Source: Xiphydria camelus (taxonomy: Eukaryota > Arthropoda > Insecta > Hymenoptera > Xiphydriidae). Taken from it: a stretch of DNA of 64,000 nt. Location of the stretch: the NCBI GenBank assembly GCA_963678675.1, contig OY783199.1, forward strand, positions 8,626,355-8,690,354, written 5' to 3'. A program made the position numbers and the translations under genes. Below the pieces are notes generated by a model that did no database searches, was not told the DNA's origin, and saw nothing but the letters and a program-made list of their open reading frames with translations. Numbering within the stretch: position 1 is the first letter of the stretch; each line of letters begins with the position of its first letter. Shown one piece after another: positions 1 to 10,226 of the stretch.

Positions 1-6
1 CATAAT

Positions 7-1005
7 CTCAGGTAACACACTAACGTCGAAATGACGTTTTTTGAAGGTCAGTTCTGACGTCAGATGACGAAAAATATGACGTCATTTTAACGTCGCAAAG
101 ACGGCTTAATTGCACATCCACACGACGTCAGAAAAATCACGTCATAATGACGTTCTACCGTACGTTGTGATGACGTAAAAAAGGTTAGGTAGGTCTGACG
201 TATATCTTTTCATCGTGAGCGGTCACCCATCCAACTAGAGAGAGAGAGAGAGAGAGAGAGTGTCCGCATTTTTCGCTGCTTAACTTCGTTGATCGGTCGG
301 TGTCCTCGAGTCCTTATCTGCTGCACGCTTCTGTGGTTAAGAATATTATTGCTATTGATGTTCATATGAAGTTTGATGAATAAATGTATATTGCTTTTCC
401 TGTCAATAAGAGTGAGCTTGAATAAATAAGATTTTATAATTATATTATTCTTTTCTCAACATTTTTCTAAATTTATGATTGTATCTTTTGATAAATATTC
501 TTGCATAGACGCAAATTGATATTAATATCAATTTGCGTCTATGCAAGAAATAAATAATAAGTAAATAAATAAATAAATAATTATAAATAAATAATTATAT
601 GAATGTTTATTCATCCTACATTAATTGATTGTCTTTAATTTACTTTAATAATCTGTGCTTTTTAATAAACAGTATAGTTTATAACTTACTCAACATACTC
701 TGGAGACTCGAAATGAAATAATTTATTGATTTAATAATTGGACAAATTACAATTTTTGTCCATTTATTCACAAATAAATTTTCAAGGCCCTATATATGCA
801 GGAGACCGACTTTTTTCTAAGTCTCGTTCGTCATTAAAAATGACGGAAAAGTTCCCTCAAAAAGACGTTGAATTTTGACGTCCAAGGTACGTCGTAAATA
901 TGACGTCCCTGTGACGTTAATATTACGACAACTGACGTCTGAAACCCTATACTGACCAAAAAATGACGTCTGAGACGTTATTCTAACGTCAGTGTGCTAC
1001 CTGGG
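7..1005. mobile_element. Compact CCCAG-ended element (about 1.0 kb, non-autonomous)
   Basis: Read on the minus strand it starts CCCAGGTAGCACACTGACGT at 1005 and ends with CTCAGG at 7. Both subterminal stretches (about 200 bp each) are crowded with TGACGT/ACGTCA motifs. It is a short, coding-free version of the element at 21591-26565 and shares its terminal sequence, an inner hairpin (499-548) and an AT-rich middle. A (GA)n run lies at 239-260. Because it lacks the two elements nested in the longer copy, it shows their empty target sites. Confidence 0.75.
499..548. repeat. Perfect 50-bp hairpin inside CCCAG element
   Basis: The arms are TTCTTGCATAGACGCAAATT and its exact reverse complement, joined through an AT-rich centre. 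Nearly the same hairpin recurs at 25815-25870 in the long family member. The two related shorter elements (about 28870 and 32450) keep only one arm. Confidence 0.85.
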
Positions 1006-1167
1006 TTAACGTACGGTAGAACGTCATTATGACGTGATTTTTCTGATGTCGTGTGGATGTGCAATTAAGCCGTCTTAGCGACGTTAAAATGACGTCATAT
1101 TTTTTGTCATCTGACGTCAGAACTGACCTTCAAAAAACATCATTTCGACGTTAGTGTGCTACCTGGG
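1006..1167. mobile_element. Extra terminal segment of the same CCCAG family
   Basis: These 160 bp match the right end of the long element (about 26402-26565), including the final GTGTGCTACCTGGG. They abut the compact element directly. The whole unit 7-1167 is flanked by AT on both sides (5-6 and 1168-1169). It looks like a solo end or the result of a nested or aberrant insertion. Confidence 0.6.
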
Positions 1168-1194
1168 ATCATTTCGTATGCAATATTTTGTCCC

Positions 1195-1855
1195 CAACAG
1201 TAAAGAAACTTACGATATTTTGCGACTCATGCGGAGGGCGAAATAAAACTTTACGTTTGTAAGGTTTTTGCACTATTTAGTAACCCAAAAAGGGAAATTG
1301 GAAATCATCAAGGTTATTTTCCCGATTCGAGGCCACTCTTACATGGAGTTCGACCGTGATATGAGTATTATCAAACAAAATTCATACACTCTGAAACTCA
1401 TCAGGAATGGAGAGATGTTTTCAGGAACGCCCGTGTACCGACTCCTTTTCAAGTGGTGAAATGCGGCCAGGACCTTGATATTTTCCAAAATCGGACTGAA
1501 CATTTGTCGTCCATTTATTCTAAAAAGTGTCTGTTCCCCACCAGACCAATAAGAATGCTCAAAATAAGTGCCACCGGCGAGAATTTAGTTTACTACAAAG
1601 CAATTTACTCTGGCCCGTACACAAGTTCTCCATTATTGAATCCACTGCCGCCTACGAAAACTTTGACTTCGAAAAAAAGAAAACAGGCACCTTCGAAGCC
1701 AGTCGTGGAACTGAAGAGATTATACGATGGGAAACTCCCTATTAAACCTGCCAAACTCGGAGATCTCCTTCACCTCTCACAATTTTTGGAAAAACCAGAA
1801 GCGAAGAGTTTTTACCAAAGCTTGATGTCTGGCGGACTTGAAGACGACAAGTGAA
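1195..1855 (+). pseudogene. DUF7869-type transposon protein relic
   Basis: A decayed C-terminal part of a DUF7869-family protein, a repeat-borne ORF common in arthropod genomes. Visible in order: a CDSCGG-N motif at about 1218-1240 (the family usually has SDNCGGQN), then after a frameshift a FPIRGHSYME-DRDM motif at about 1318-1360, and after another shift a stretch ending at 1855 with a basic linker and a short hydrophobic tail (FYQSLMSG). At least two frame changes and an in-frame stop near 1260 break it, so it cannot be expressed as one protein. No N-terminus is visible upstream, where the CCCAG element begins. A second relic of the same family is at 39885-40256. Confidence 0.6.
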
Positions 1856-2190
1856 TCCGCCAATATTTCAATGTCGGTGACTTTTTCTCTATTTTTGGAA
1901 CATTATTATTTTTTGCGTTGGTAATAACCTTTTTTTGTAAATTTTGGGTAAATTGTTTGTAAACAAATTAGTGTAAAAAATGTGCAAAAGAAAATTGTTC
2001 TGTAAATACGTATTTAGTAGAGTAAACTATATTTTTGCATTATATAAAATCATTTCTACTCCCCATATTGTTTGGTTTTGGGGTAAAAGAGGGTTAAAAT
2101 TCGCGTTTTAAATTCGATGTTTTTATAAAATATCATCCAATATTTTGAAAAACGGTTATGTGCATCTGGACTTTAATCCCCTATCGATGA

Positions 2191-2794
2191 CACAGGTTTA
2201 CAAAAAAAAAAAGTCCGGACTATTTGACCGGACCATGGTATTCCGAGGTATTTTTGCATCCTGAATCCGATCCCGAGGTCATCTGAGCCCCATCACGTCA
2301 GAAAAACGAGATTTCGAAATAAATATATAAGGAAATGGGACTGCCCTGAGCAGCACCCAGAGCATGACTCCAAGGTTCTAAGGCCATTAGGGTCAGTGCA
2401 GGGTCCACTGTCAATATGTCACAGTGAACGGATCGCCGGAATTGGATGCCTTGACAGGGAGATCGTAATCCGCGAGATACAACGATTATGACTACATTTT
2501 ATCCACTGGGGTGGTTCTGTGATAGTCCCGGTCGAGATTTAGGACTCCATTCCAATGTTTGGAAGGTATTCAAGACCTAAACAGCTACCCTCTCCAACTC
2601 AACAGGTCGCTTGAGAAATTGTCCCGGATCCAGTTCAAAAAAATGGTAATTTTAACCTCTAAATGACCTTGAAATCTCATTTTTCTGACGTGATGGGGCT
2701 CAGATGACCTCTGGATCGGATTCAGGACGCAAAAATACCTCGGAATACCATGGTCCGGTCAAATAGTCCGGACTTTTTTTTTTGTAAACCTGTG
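2191..2794. mobile_element. CACAG-ended MITE with about 125-bp inverted repeats and TGA duplication
   Basis: Terminal inverted repeats begin CACAGGTTTACAAAAA and run about 125 bp with few mismatches; each carries a CACGTCAGAAAAACGAGAT-like stretch. Direct TGA repeats flank the unit (2188-2190, 2795-2797). The related sequence near 7130 (minus strand) has a single TGA at this point and no insert, so the 3-bp target duplication is directly supported. Termini and duplication suit a CACTA/EnSpm-like (CMC) element. Confidence 0.8.
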
Positions 2795-2797
2795 TGA

Positions 2798-2952
2798 TTT
2801 ATGGACCAATTGAAAGGAAAAAATCTCGCGAACAAAATTCCGATGAGGTAACATAACGTAGATGACCGCGGAGTTGTTTATTTAACAAAAACGTTGCGAA
2901 ATTTCGCTCTTACCGACTTTGGCGTAGTACCGTTCAATTTATATACAGAGGG
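2798..2952 (+). repeat. Dispersed repeat block, copy 1
   Basis: The block from TTTATGGACCAATTGAAAGG through GTTCAATTTATATACAG occurs three times here: this copy, 3326-3502 and reverse-complemented at 6905-7165. Its upstream part lies before the CACAG MITE, at about 2156-2190. Confidence 0.75.
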
Positions 2953-3328
2953 TGACATTTTGAAAACTTGCCACCCCAATATCTCAGAAAGTTACAGAAA
3001 TTTTCTAAAAAAAATACTGTTTCGGCAGTGGAGAGGGAGAACCAAAATGACATAATCGGAGACGCACCCCCTCCAACCCCCTAAGGGTAGCCCCCCACAA
3101 CTTTGTAATCTTAAATAGCAACCCCCCATGTGTGATATAGCGCTGGAAAGCCCTTTACAACAACACCAAATTTTGGTACCTTTCGATGAGTAGTTTTCGC
3201 GCAAATCGAGAATGAAACTGCTAGAAGTAAGTTTTGTCAATCTATTTATTAAAGGTCAATTACGTTACAATGAATTTTCGAAATGATTTCCATCACCTGA
3301 TCTTACTCCCTACGATTTCTTCTTATAG
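2950..3328 (+). mobile_element. Degenerate mariner-like fragment
   Basis: The sequence opens with TACAGAGGGTGACATTTTG, a mariner-like start, at the same TA where another mariner sits in copy 2. Near its far end, 3292-3328 reads SPDLTPYDFFL then a stop, which is the conserved stretch around the last catalytic Asp of mariner transposases. Nothing else of the protein is legible. Confidence 0.5.
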
Positions 3329-3502
3329 TCCAGTCATTTTAGATTTTCTTCACTATATTAATCCCCTGTCGTTGAATTATGGACCAATCGAAAGGAAAAA
3401 ATCTCGCGAACAATATTCCGATGAGCGGAGTTGTTTATTTAACAAAAACGTTGCGAAATTTCGCTCTTACCAACTTAGGCATAGCACCGTTCAATTTATA
3501 TA
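3326..3502 (+). repeat. Dispersed repeat block, copy 2 (left part)
   Basis: Same block as 2798-2952 and the reverse of 6905-7165. The copy is split by the mariner-like element 3503-4782 and resumes at 4783 with TATTCAAATATATAAT. Confidence 0.75.
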
Positions 3503-4782
3503 CAGGGTGCCCCAGTTAAAACAGCGCACCCGAATAACTCTTAAAAAAAGGAATAAATGAAAAAATGTTTCATATAAAAGTTGCAGGGTTTCGCGAGGGG
3601 GACATCCGACACGAGCTTCATTCTGTGCTTCCAAGCTCAAGCTTGCAAGCTGTAAGCACAAAGTGCTATTTTTTAAATGGCAACCACATTTTTCACTCCT
3701 ATGAAACTTGTTCCTCATGACGAGCTGTTTTCAGACGTCTAGTCATTTATGTTCCTTTGATTTTACCCGAAAAATACCATAAAAACAAGTTCCGAGGGTA
3801 AATTGAAAGTTTACGTATTTTGGTGCGACCTAGGACCTCAAATCATTGTTAGAATGTAAAAGCACAAATTTCAGACTTTCTTGGCATTATCCAGGATGCA
3901 CCACGTGAAGATGAAGTCTGCTGCGCATCCCTTGCGCAAAAAAAAAGTAAAAAAAGTGCGAACAGTTTTTAATACTCACAGAACTAAGACATTTCAAAGC
4001 AGATGTTCAACGTTTCCGCCATTAACTGCTAGACACAATTCGATTCGACGTCGGAAATTCTTTACGACATTTTGGAGAACAAGTGAAGTTATACCGCCAA
4101 TAGCTTCCCGAATTCGTCTCTGCATATCGCCTGGAGTGGTTGGCCGATTTTGATAAGCTACATTTTTAATGTAGCCCCACAAATAATAATCGAGCGGAGT
4201 CAGATCCGGCGATCGTAGAGGCCATGCCACGTAACCACTTCGACCAATCCAGCGATTATGGAATGAAACATTAAGGTAATCTCTCACACGAATTGGTTGA
4301 AGGCCGATCGGCCGGCATCGTTCGAAGCAATCCGGCGAATGGTTATTGTCACCGTTAATTCGGATTCCGCGGTATTCGAAATAACGAAATTTCCCAAAAC
4401 AACTGTTGACTGTTTACATTTCGGTCTGTTTACTGTTTGTGTCCGTGCTAAAGCTGCGTGTGAAAAGTATAAACTTTCAATTTACCCTCGGAACTTGTTT
4501 TTATGGTATTTTTCGGGTAAAATCAAAGGAACCGACATAAATGACTAGATGTCTGAAAACAGCTCGTCAAGAGGAACGAGTTTCGTAGAAGTGAAAAATG
4601 TGGTTGACATTTAAAAAAAAAGCACTTTGTGCTTACAGCTTGCAAGCTCGAGCTTGGAAGCTCAGAATGAAGCTCGTGTCGGATGTCCTCCTCGAAACCC
4701 TGCAACTTTCATATGAAACATTTTTTCATTTATTCCTTTTTTAAGAGTTATTCGGGTGCGCTGTTTTAACTGGGTCACCCTG
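3503..4782. mobile_element. Mariner-like element with TA duplication
   Basis: The ends are CAGGGTGCCCCAGTTAAAAC on the left and the reverse of CAGGGTGACCCAGTTAAAAC on the right. The inverted repeats extend at least 70 bp and, more loosely, to about 250 bp. TA flanks both sides (3501-3502, 4783-4784). The inverted copy near 6960 has a single, uninterrupted TATATATATTC here, which proves the insertion point. It holds only the C-terminal part of a transposase on the minus strand. Confidence 0.85.
3994..4287 (-). pseudogene. Mariner-family transposase, C-terminal fragment
   Basis: About 97 codons of a Tc1/mariner-superfamily transposase of the type abundant in ants and other insects. It contains NRWIGR, then RSPDLTPLDYYLWGYIKN, which carries the third catalytic Asp (SPDLTPLD), followed by a helical C-terminal tail ending NGGNVEHLL. 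The N-terminal DNA-binding region and the first two catalytic aspartates are absent, so the element is internally deleted and cannot move itself. Confidence 0.8.
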
Positions 4783-5129
4783 TATATTCAAATATATAAT
4801 ATATTCAAAAAATTACCTTCTTGTATTTTTATTATATTACAATTTATTTTTTTTTGTATAAAACTTGAAAATAACTCGTATCTTGAAATTAATCTTTTGT
4901 TCATGTCAAGGTAGTTGTTCGAAACGCTGTGGTTGCAGAAAGGCAGGCTTGAAGTGTTCAAACATATGCTCAGGGTGCTGTGGACAATATGTCTAAATTG
5001 TGTAGAGGTGGACCTTTCTGTTGATTTCCCCGAGAGGTCTGATGAGTTAGAGGATATTGAGCTTCTTGACAATTTCGACCTTAAAGTAGTATGGTCACTC
5101 TCCAAAGTGATCGTTGAGTCTCCGTAAAA

Positions 5130-5678
5130 AAAGTCATCAAAAAACTATGATTTATAATTCTCTTTGTGAATTATAAAATTTATGACCATAAGAATTAGCT
5201 GATTATTTTTATTATTTTTCACTTATTATTCAAATAATGTGCCTCCTTTGACTAGCGTCTTTTTATGTGTGGCAACGCATATTATCAATGGGCTCGTGGT
5301 CCAGTAGAGAAAACCACGATACACTCAAACGTTGAGTGTATCGTGAGGAAAACGAGATCTGAAATGCACGCTTGAACCCACTCCATTGACGCGACGTTGC
5401 CGCATCTACTCGACGCGCTATTTCCGAACACCGAGAAGCAGACATTAGTTATAACTAAAGTATCAAACGGTCAATAATTTTCATCAATGGGTGTAAATTT
5501 TTGTTTTTTTCCCCGTTTTTTGGTATATTTTTTATATTTTAATCTTGGATTTTACATACAAACCCCAAGAAATGTGTCTTGCCCATAAGACTCTGGGTTA
5601 TTTTCTACTCGGTAATTAATTTTTATCAGACATATACTAAACGGTCAATCTACCCCAAATTGCACCAGGAGGTTTCTA
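5130..5678. other. Non-coding interval with one short palindrome
   Basis: No gene is seen. A near-perfect palindrome CACGATACACTCAAACGTTG and its complement occupies 5314-5345. The rest is AT-rich with no recognisable repeat partner in the window. Confidence 0.4.
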
Positions 5679-5759
5679 TTGATATTAGCTTGCATACATA
5701 ATTATTTCATATTTAAATCTTGGAAATCGATTCATGACCATACTACTTTAATCACACAA

Positions 5760-5890
5760 ATGGAACACGGATCGGATGCCGAGTACGATGATGAAACAAT
5801 TGAAGACCTTGATGATTCCAGGAGGACAATTCAAGATGATTCCGAAAGTTTGGGTGAACCAAGTTCTAGTAAACAACTACGTATAAAGTA
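5760..5890 (+). CDS. Acidic short ORF, possible orphan exon
   Basis: An open frame starting at ATG 5760 encodes about 43 residues very rich in Asp, Glu and Ser (EYDDETIEDLDDS), ending LRIK where the DNA reads AAAGTAAGC, a possible splice donor. I do not recognise it and see no partner exon. It may be a transposon or host exon, or chance. Confidence 0.2.
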
Positions 5891-5899
5891 AGCATTTGG

Positions 5900-6904
5900 A
5901 AGTACACATTATTTCCAGTTTTATATTCAATTCTCTTTTAACTGCAAATATATTAATATTATTTTAAACTTTGTACGCATAGAGCATTAAACTGTAATCA
6001 CGTTATTTTCATTTCGATAAACAAATTAATAACCTTTAATTGTATTATTTCGAGTTTTATGTAAAAGAAAAGAATAAATTGTAATTGCTTTTTCTCGTAA
6101 CTCTGATCCTACTCAACAATTTTTCTATTCTTCATTTCAAAATTAAATATTTTTCCTAATATTTCTTTGGTTAATTTAATTTTCGATCATATCAACAATG
6201 GGATGATTAAAAACTGTCTAGAAAAAAAAAGAACAGTTAATCTAAAACAAAGAGATCGCATATAATTTCAAAGTGAGTTAACCCTCCGTTATTCGCTATA
6301 TGAGCGCGGCGCCGCCGTTTTTAGATTTCAAGTGATTCTGTATATTTTTTACTATTACAAAAATTTGAAAAAAAATGCTTCCTTTAAGGTAGTTGGACCG
6401 CCATAGCACTTTTCGAGCAATTTTTTAAAAATATTGTCAGATTTTAGATTATAAAAAACTGATAACTTTTCCTTATGAATGAATTCATTCTGATGTTTAG
6501 AAATAGAGATATTCGGTTTTTATTTCTCCATTTAAATCAATGAGAGACAGGGACGTGCATACCTGCGCGCGGCGTAGCACGGCCCTGTGCGAGTAGACCT
6601 CCGACAAACGCTCGAGATACAGTCGCACTTACATTCGTCTCCCGTTCAGTGGAAAAGTATATGAAAGTAGCCGGTAAGTAGCGTGCTCCGTTTACCACGG
6701 CAGTTCAGCGCTCGGCGAGTAACGGAGGATTTACCATTTGAATTCTGAGATTGGGCGTGCAGCGCCACCCGGTGTTGAGGCGTGGCGTGGCTAGTCAGCT
6801 GTTCTGCCCGTGAGTAGTTGTTCAAGAAACATTAAAAATTTATATAAAATAAAGGAGACGTCCTAGAGAGTTACTTCTCGCAACAATTTTGTAGAGAATT
6901 TCGC
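5900..6904. other. Non-coding interval, possible piggyBac-type relic
   Basis: TTAACCCTCCGTTATTCGC at about 6277 and the reverse of GGTAAATCCTCCGTTACTCGC at about 6712-6733 resemble degraded TTAA-flanked ends. Sequence at about 6540-6830 is GC-richer (GCGCGCGGCGTAGC). No coding region is legible. Confidence 0.3.
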
Positions 6905-7165
6905 GCTCTACAAGAAGGTAATTTTTTTAATATATTATATATTCGAAAATATATATATTTGAATATATATAAATTGAACGGTGCTACGCCAAAGTCGGTA
7001 AGAGCGAAATTTCGCAATGTTTTTGTTAAATATACAACTCCGCGGTCACCTACGTTATGTTACCTCATCGGAATATTTGTTCGCGAGATTTTTTCCTTTC
7101 GATTGGTCCATAAATCATCGACAGGGAATTAAAGTCCAGAAGAAAATCTAAAATGACTGGACTAT
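6905..7165 (-). repeat. Dispersed repeat block, inverted copy 3 (keeps empty sites)
   Basis: The reverse complement of the blocks at 2798-2952 and 3326-3502 plus 4783-4830. It has neither the mariner at 3503-4782 nor the CACAG MITE at 2191-2794, so it is a paralogous empty site for both. Confidence 0.8.
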
Positions 7166-7343
7166 TTCTGCCAACCCACCTTCCTACCACCGTGGTCCCC
7201 ACTCCCCCCTCTATTAACTTCTATTTTTTTAAAGCGGTTTGATTAATTTAATATTTTAATCAAGTGAAGAAATAATAAATAATTAATATAATGATTTCGA
7301 AAATTTTTTTAATTTACATGAAGATGTGCTTATTTTCCATATA

Positions 7344-7684
7344 CCGTATGTCCCACTCTGTACGGGCCAGTTTGAAAGTTACCTTCAGGGAGGCTTGGTC
7401 GGTAATCGAAACATTTAATACAGGTAGAAGTCGAGTCGCTAGTTAGAGTTGGTGTCAATTCGGGAGATCGAAGCGTCTAACCTCGAAATTATGAATTTGT
7501 AAATAATGGTGAGTAATTTCCATTATTCACCAATTCATAATTTCGAAGTTAGACGCTTCGATCACCCGAATTGACACCAACTCTAACTACCGACTCGACT
7601 TCTACCGGTATTAAATGACTCAAGTACCGACCAAGCCTCCCCGAAGGTAACTTCAAACTGGCCTGTACAGAGTGGGACATACGG
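7344..7684. mobile_element. Foldback MITE, ends CCGTATGTCCC
   Basis: Nearly the whole 341 bp is one palindrome with a small loop near 7510 and a TA on each side (7342-7343, 7685-7686). The inner half (CGAAGCGTCTAACCTCGAAA) is shared with the otherwise different MITE at 20444-20842. TA target and termini suggest Tc1/mariner mobilisation. Confidence 0.85.
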
Positions 7685-7854
7685 TATTTTTAACCCTCCG
7701 TTGCTCACGTGGGGTGTAGGCTACACCCAAAGAGTACAGAAGGAATAGAGGGAGCATACCTTCTATTTCCCGATGCGCGAAAAAAGGCTGTCAGTTTTCC
7801 ACGGTTGGGTGACTGGGGTGGGGAAAAACGTGGCGATAGTGGCGAGGCGCAGCG

Positions 7855-7985
7855 GAAGGTGTGACTGGTGGGGAGCGCGCGCGTGCTCGTATTTTGATTG
7901 GTGGGTGACAGGAATGGGAATGATGGGGATCGCGCGCGCGCGCGCGCGCGTGCTCGTATTTTAACTGGTGGGTGAGAGGAGTGGG
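7855..7985 (+). repeat. Tandem duplication with (CG)n tracts
   Basis: Two approximately 75-bp units share GTGCTCGTATTTT and ACTGGTGGGTGA-like text; each contains a CGCG run, the longer at 7931-7950. CpG runs this long stand out in AT-rich, otherwise CpG-poor flanks. Confidence 0.7.
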
Positions 7986-9563
7986 AAATTGACAGGATGC
8001 GCAGTCGTCTATACTCCCTCTATACGCTTTTTCAGTAGCTCAACTAGAGCCGCCTGGCGGCCAAATTTAACACCTTTTGTGAGCAGCTAGGTAGTTTGTC
8101 ATATTCAAATACGTTTAAAATGAGCTCCAAAAATCCTGGAAAAAATTAATTATCTCGCGTCTGTAGTGTTGTCGGGTATTACTCACGTGATTCTACAAAT
8201 CCTGATTCGAGTTTTTATTCATTCCCTGGAAAATTGTGGGGAAAGAAACGCAGAAAAAATTGGGTGAATTTGGGGTTACGTCGAACGACGTAAGTATGGC
8301 CTGACAATTTATAGCAATTTACACTACATTTTGGAAAATTTTCTAGTTTCAATTTAAATTTATCAACTACTTCATTATTTTCTATTATTTTTGAGAGATT
8401 TTCCTCGTTTTTTTCTTTAATTATTTTAGGGAAGATGGAAAACCATGGGAACCAAACGGTGGAAAGAGTGATTCAACGAACTAGAATTTTTTAATTTTGG
8501 AGTATGTAAGCATGGATTTATTGTCACAAGTAAACGAAAATACTGGACTTCTGAAATTTGACAGAATTGTATACATATGGCTTGTGTACTTGCCATACAA
8601 TACAACTTGTACACTTGAATACAAACAATTTATTGTTTACATCAACTTACTTAACAACAATCATTAAATTATGTAGAATTGATAAATAAATAAATGTAAG
8701 CAATTTAACAAAACCTTTTTCAGCCTCATAATTTTGAAAATAAAATTTTTTAAATATCAAATCGTTATCACTGTTTTTTGCAACATTATTATAAATTTCT
8801 CAGAAAATATTTATAAGAAGAGGAAGAAAATACTGGAAATAAAAATTTTCATTAGCTCGAATTACTTCATTAAGAAATGTCTCATTTCGATAAATCTTGA
8901 GTTGCAGTCTTTTGAGGAAAAAACAAACAAATTGCACACATTTAATCCAGTAATGTATAGTGATGTTTGTATCTGGGTGTAGTACACGTGACTCTCCACT
9001 TCAATGTAACATTGTTTTCAGAATTGAAAACCAAATATTTGACGTTAGATTTACATGCAACTTGGTCAATAATCACGTGTTTTTGCATGAGAAAGGACAC
9101 TTAATTTCAACAAGATCCAGTTCTGTATCATTTTTAAGGATCCCATCTGGGTTGCAAGTCAAAAATGGTTGTTTAACAGAAATAATTAAACCAACATTTT
9201 CCTCTCGTACGTTGCTGACATGCTACCCGAACAACAGTTTAAGATGACCTTCTTTTTCATTTTTTTTTTCGAAATTTATCGAGTTTGACTGGCTGTAAAT
9301 GTGCAGTGATAACAAGGATTGTCATTCCGAATGTCAATAACTTGCTTTTCTCCTATTTATTTCCTAAGGAATTGTAAAATTTCGCCGACGAAACAGTGGG
9401 TTGTCCATTAGCTGCCGGAAGCTTGCTCACAAAAAGTGTCATAAATATCCGCGGCGTGGCGTGCGCATCGCCTCAGCTTTCTACTGGAGAGGCGTATTCC
9501 TTCTGTACTCTTTGGCTACACCGAATACACCCCAGCCTCCCTTTTTACAGCTGCACGATTAGT
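7986..9563. other. No gene seen; ends of a possible diverged element
   Basis: Only short unconvincing open frames. The text CAAAGAGTACAGAAGGAATA at about 7730 recurs inverted at about 9495-9515, with neighbouring GGTGTAGGCTACACC-like sequence, so 7686-9550 may be an old element opening TTAACCCTCCGTTG. The match is short and imperfect. Confidence 0.3.
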
Positions 9564-10226
9564 CCAGTTAAACTTTACATGGAACCTACATTAAATGGAG
9601 TATTAGCGGTTTTTTGCTTATTTGTTTTAGACCTCTATTGGAAGTATAAATCCAAATTTGCAACCCTGAGAACCCTGTGCTAACTGAATAATTGTCGAAA
9701 AACTATGATTTTTTCACACTTGTTTCGATTTTTCAACAATATCTCCTAAACTATGCGTTTTGGGAGAAATTTTATACATCCCTTTTTTAAATCAAATTAA
9801 ATTTGCTATAAAATGAGACCTAAACTGCTTTTATAAGTCAAATAGTTACTGAAATACAGCGCTTCGAATACAGAACATTTTTTCCAAAAAGTGTAAATTT
9901 CTTTTTTTTTCATGTTCCGAGTTGAATATCGGCAAAATGATGCGTTCCACAGAAAAAGTCAATAGCATTAAGTTTGTAGGAAATTGATTAAGCTTTAATT
10001 TGAGCTTAGGTATGTAACGATAGCTCTAATAGTCTCATCAGGAATGACAAATAAATGAAAGTTGAGTGACATCGTTTCTTGCACGAACCAAGTGGTTTTT
10101 GATTAAAGGTTCAACGTTTCTCGCCAGAAAAATTATTGTATACTAAAATTATGATTATAGCTGTACAATGCAAAATTCATTCTATACAAACATGTTTATA
10201 AATATTGACAACAGCAATTTCAATTG

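Noticed and set aside
9396..9683. Open frame across the left end of the 650-bp block
   Set aside because: No domain; its only resemblance (PVKLY) to the relic at 20300 comes from the shared repeat sequence and not from shared coding.
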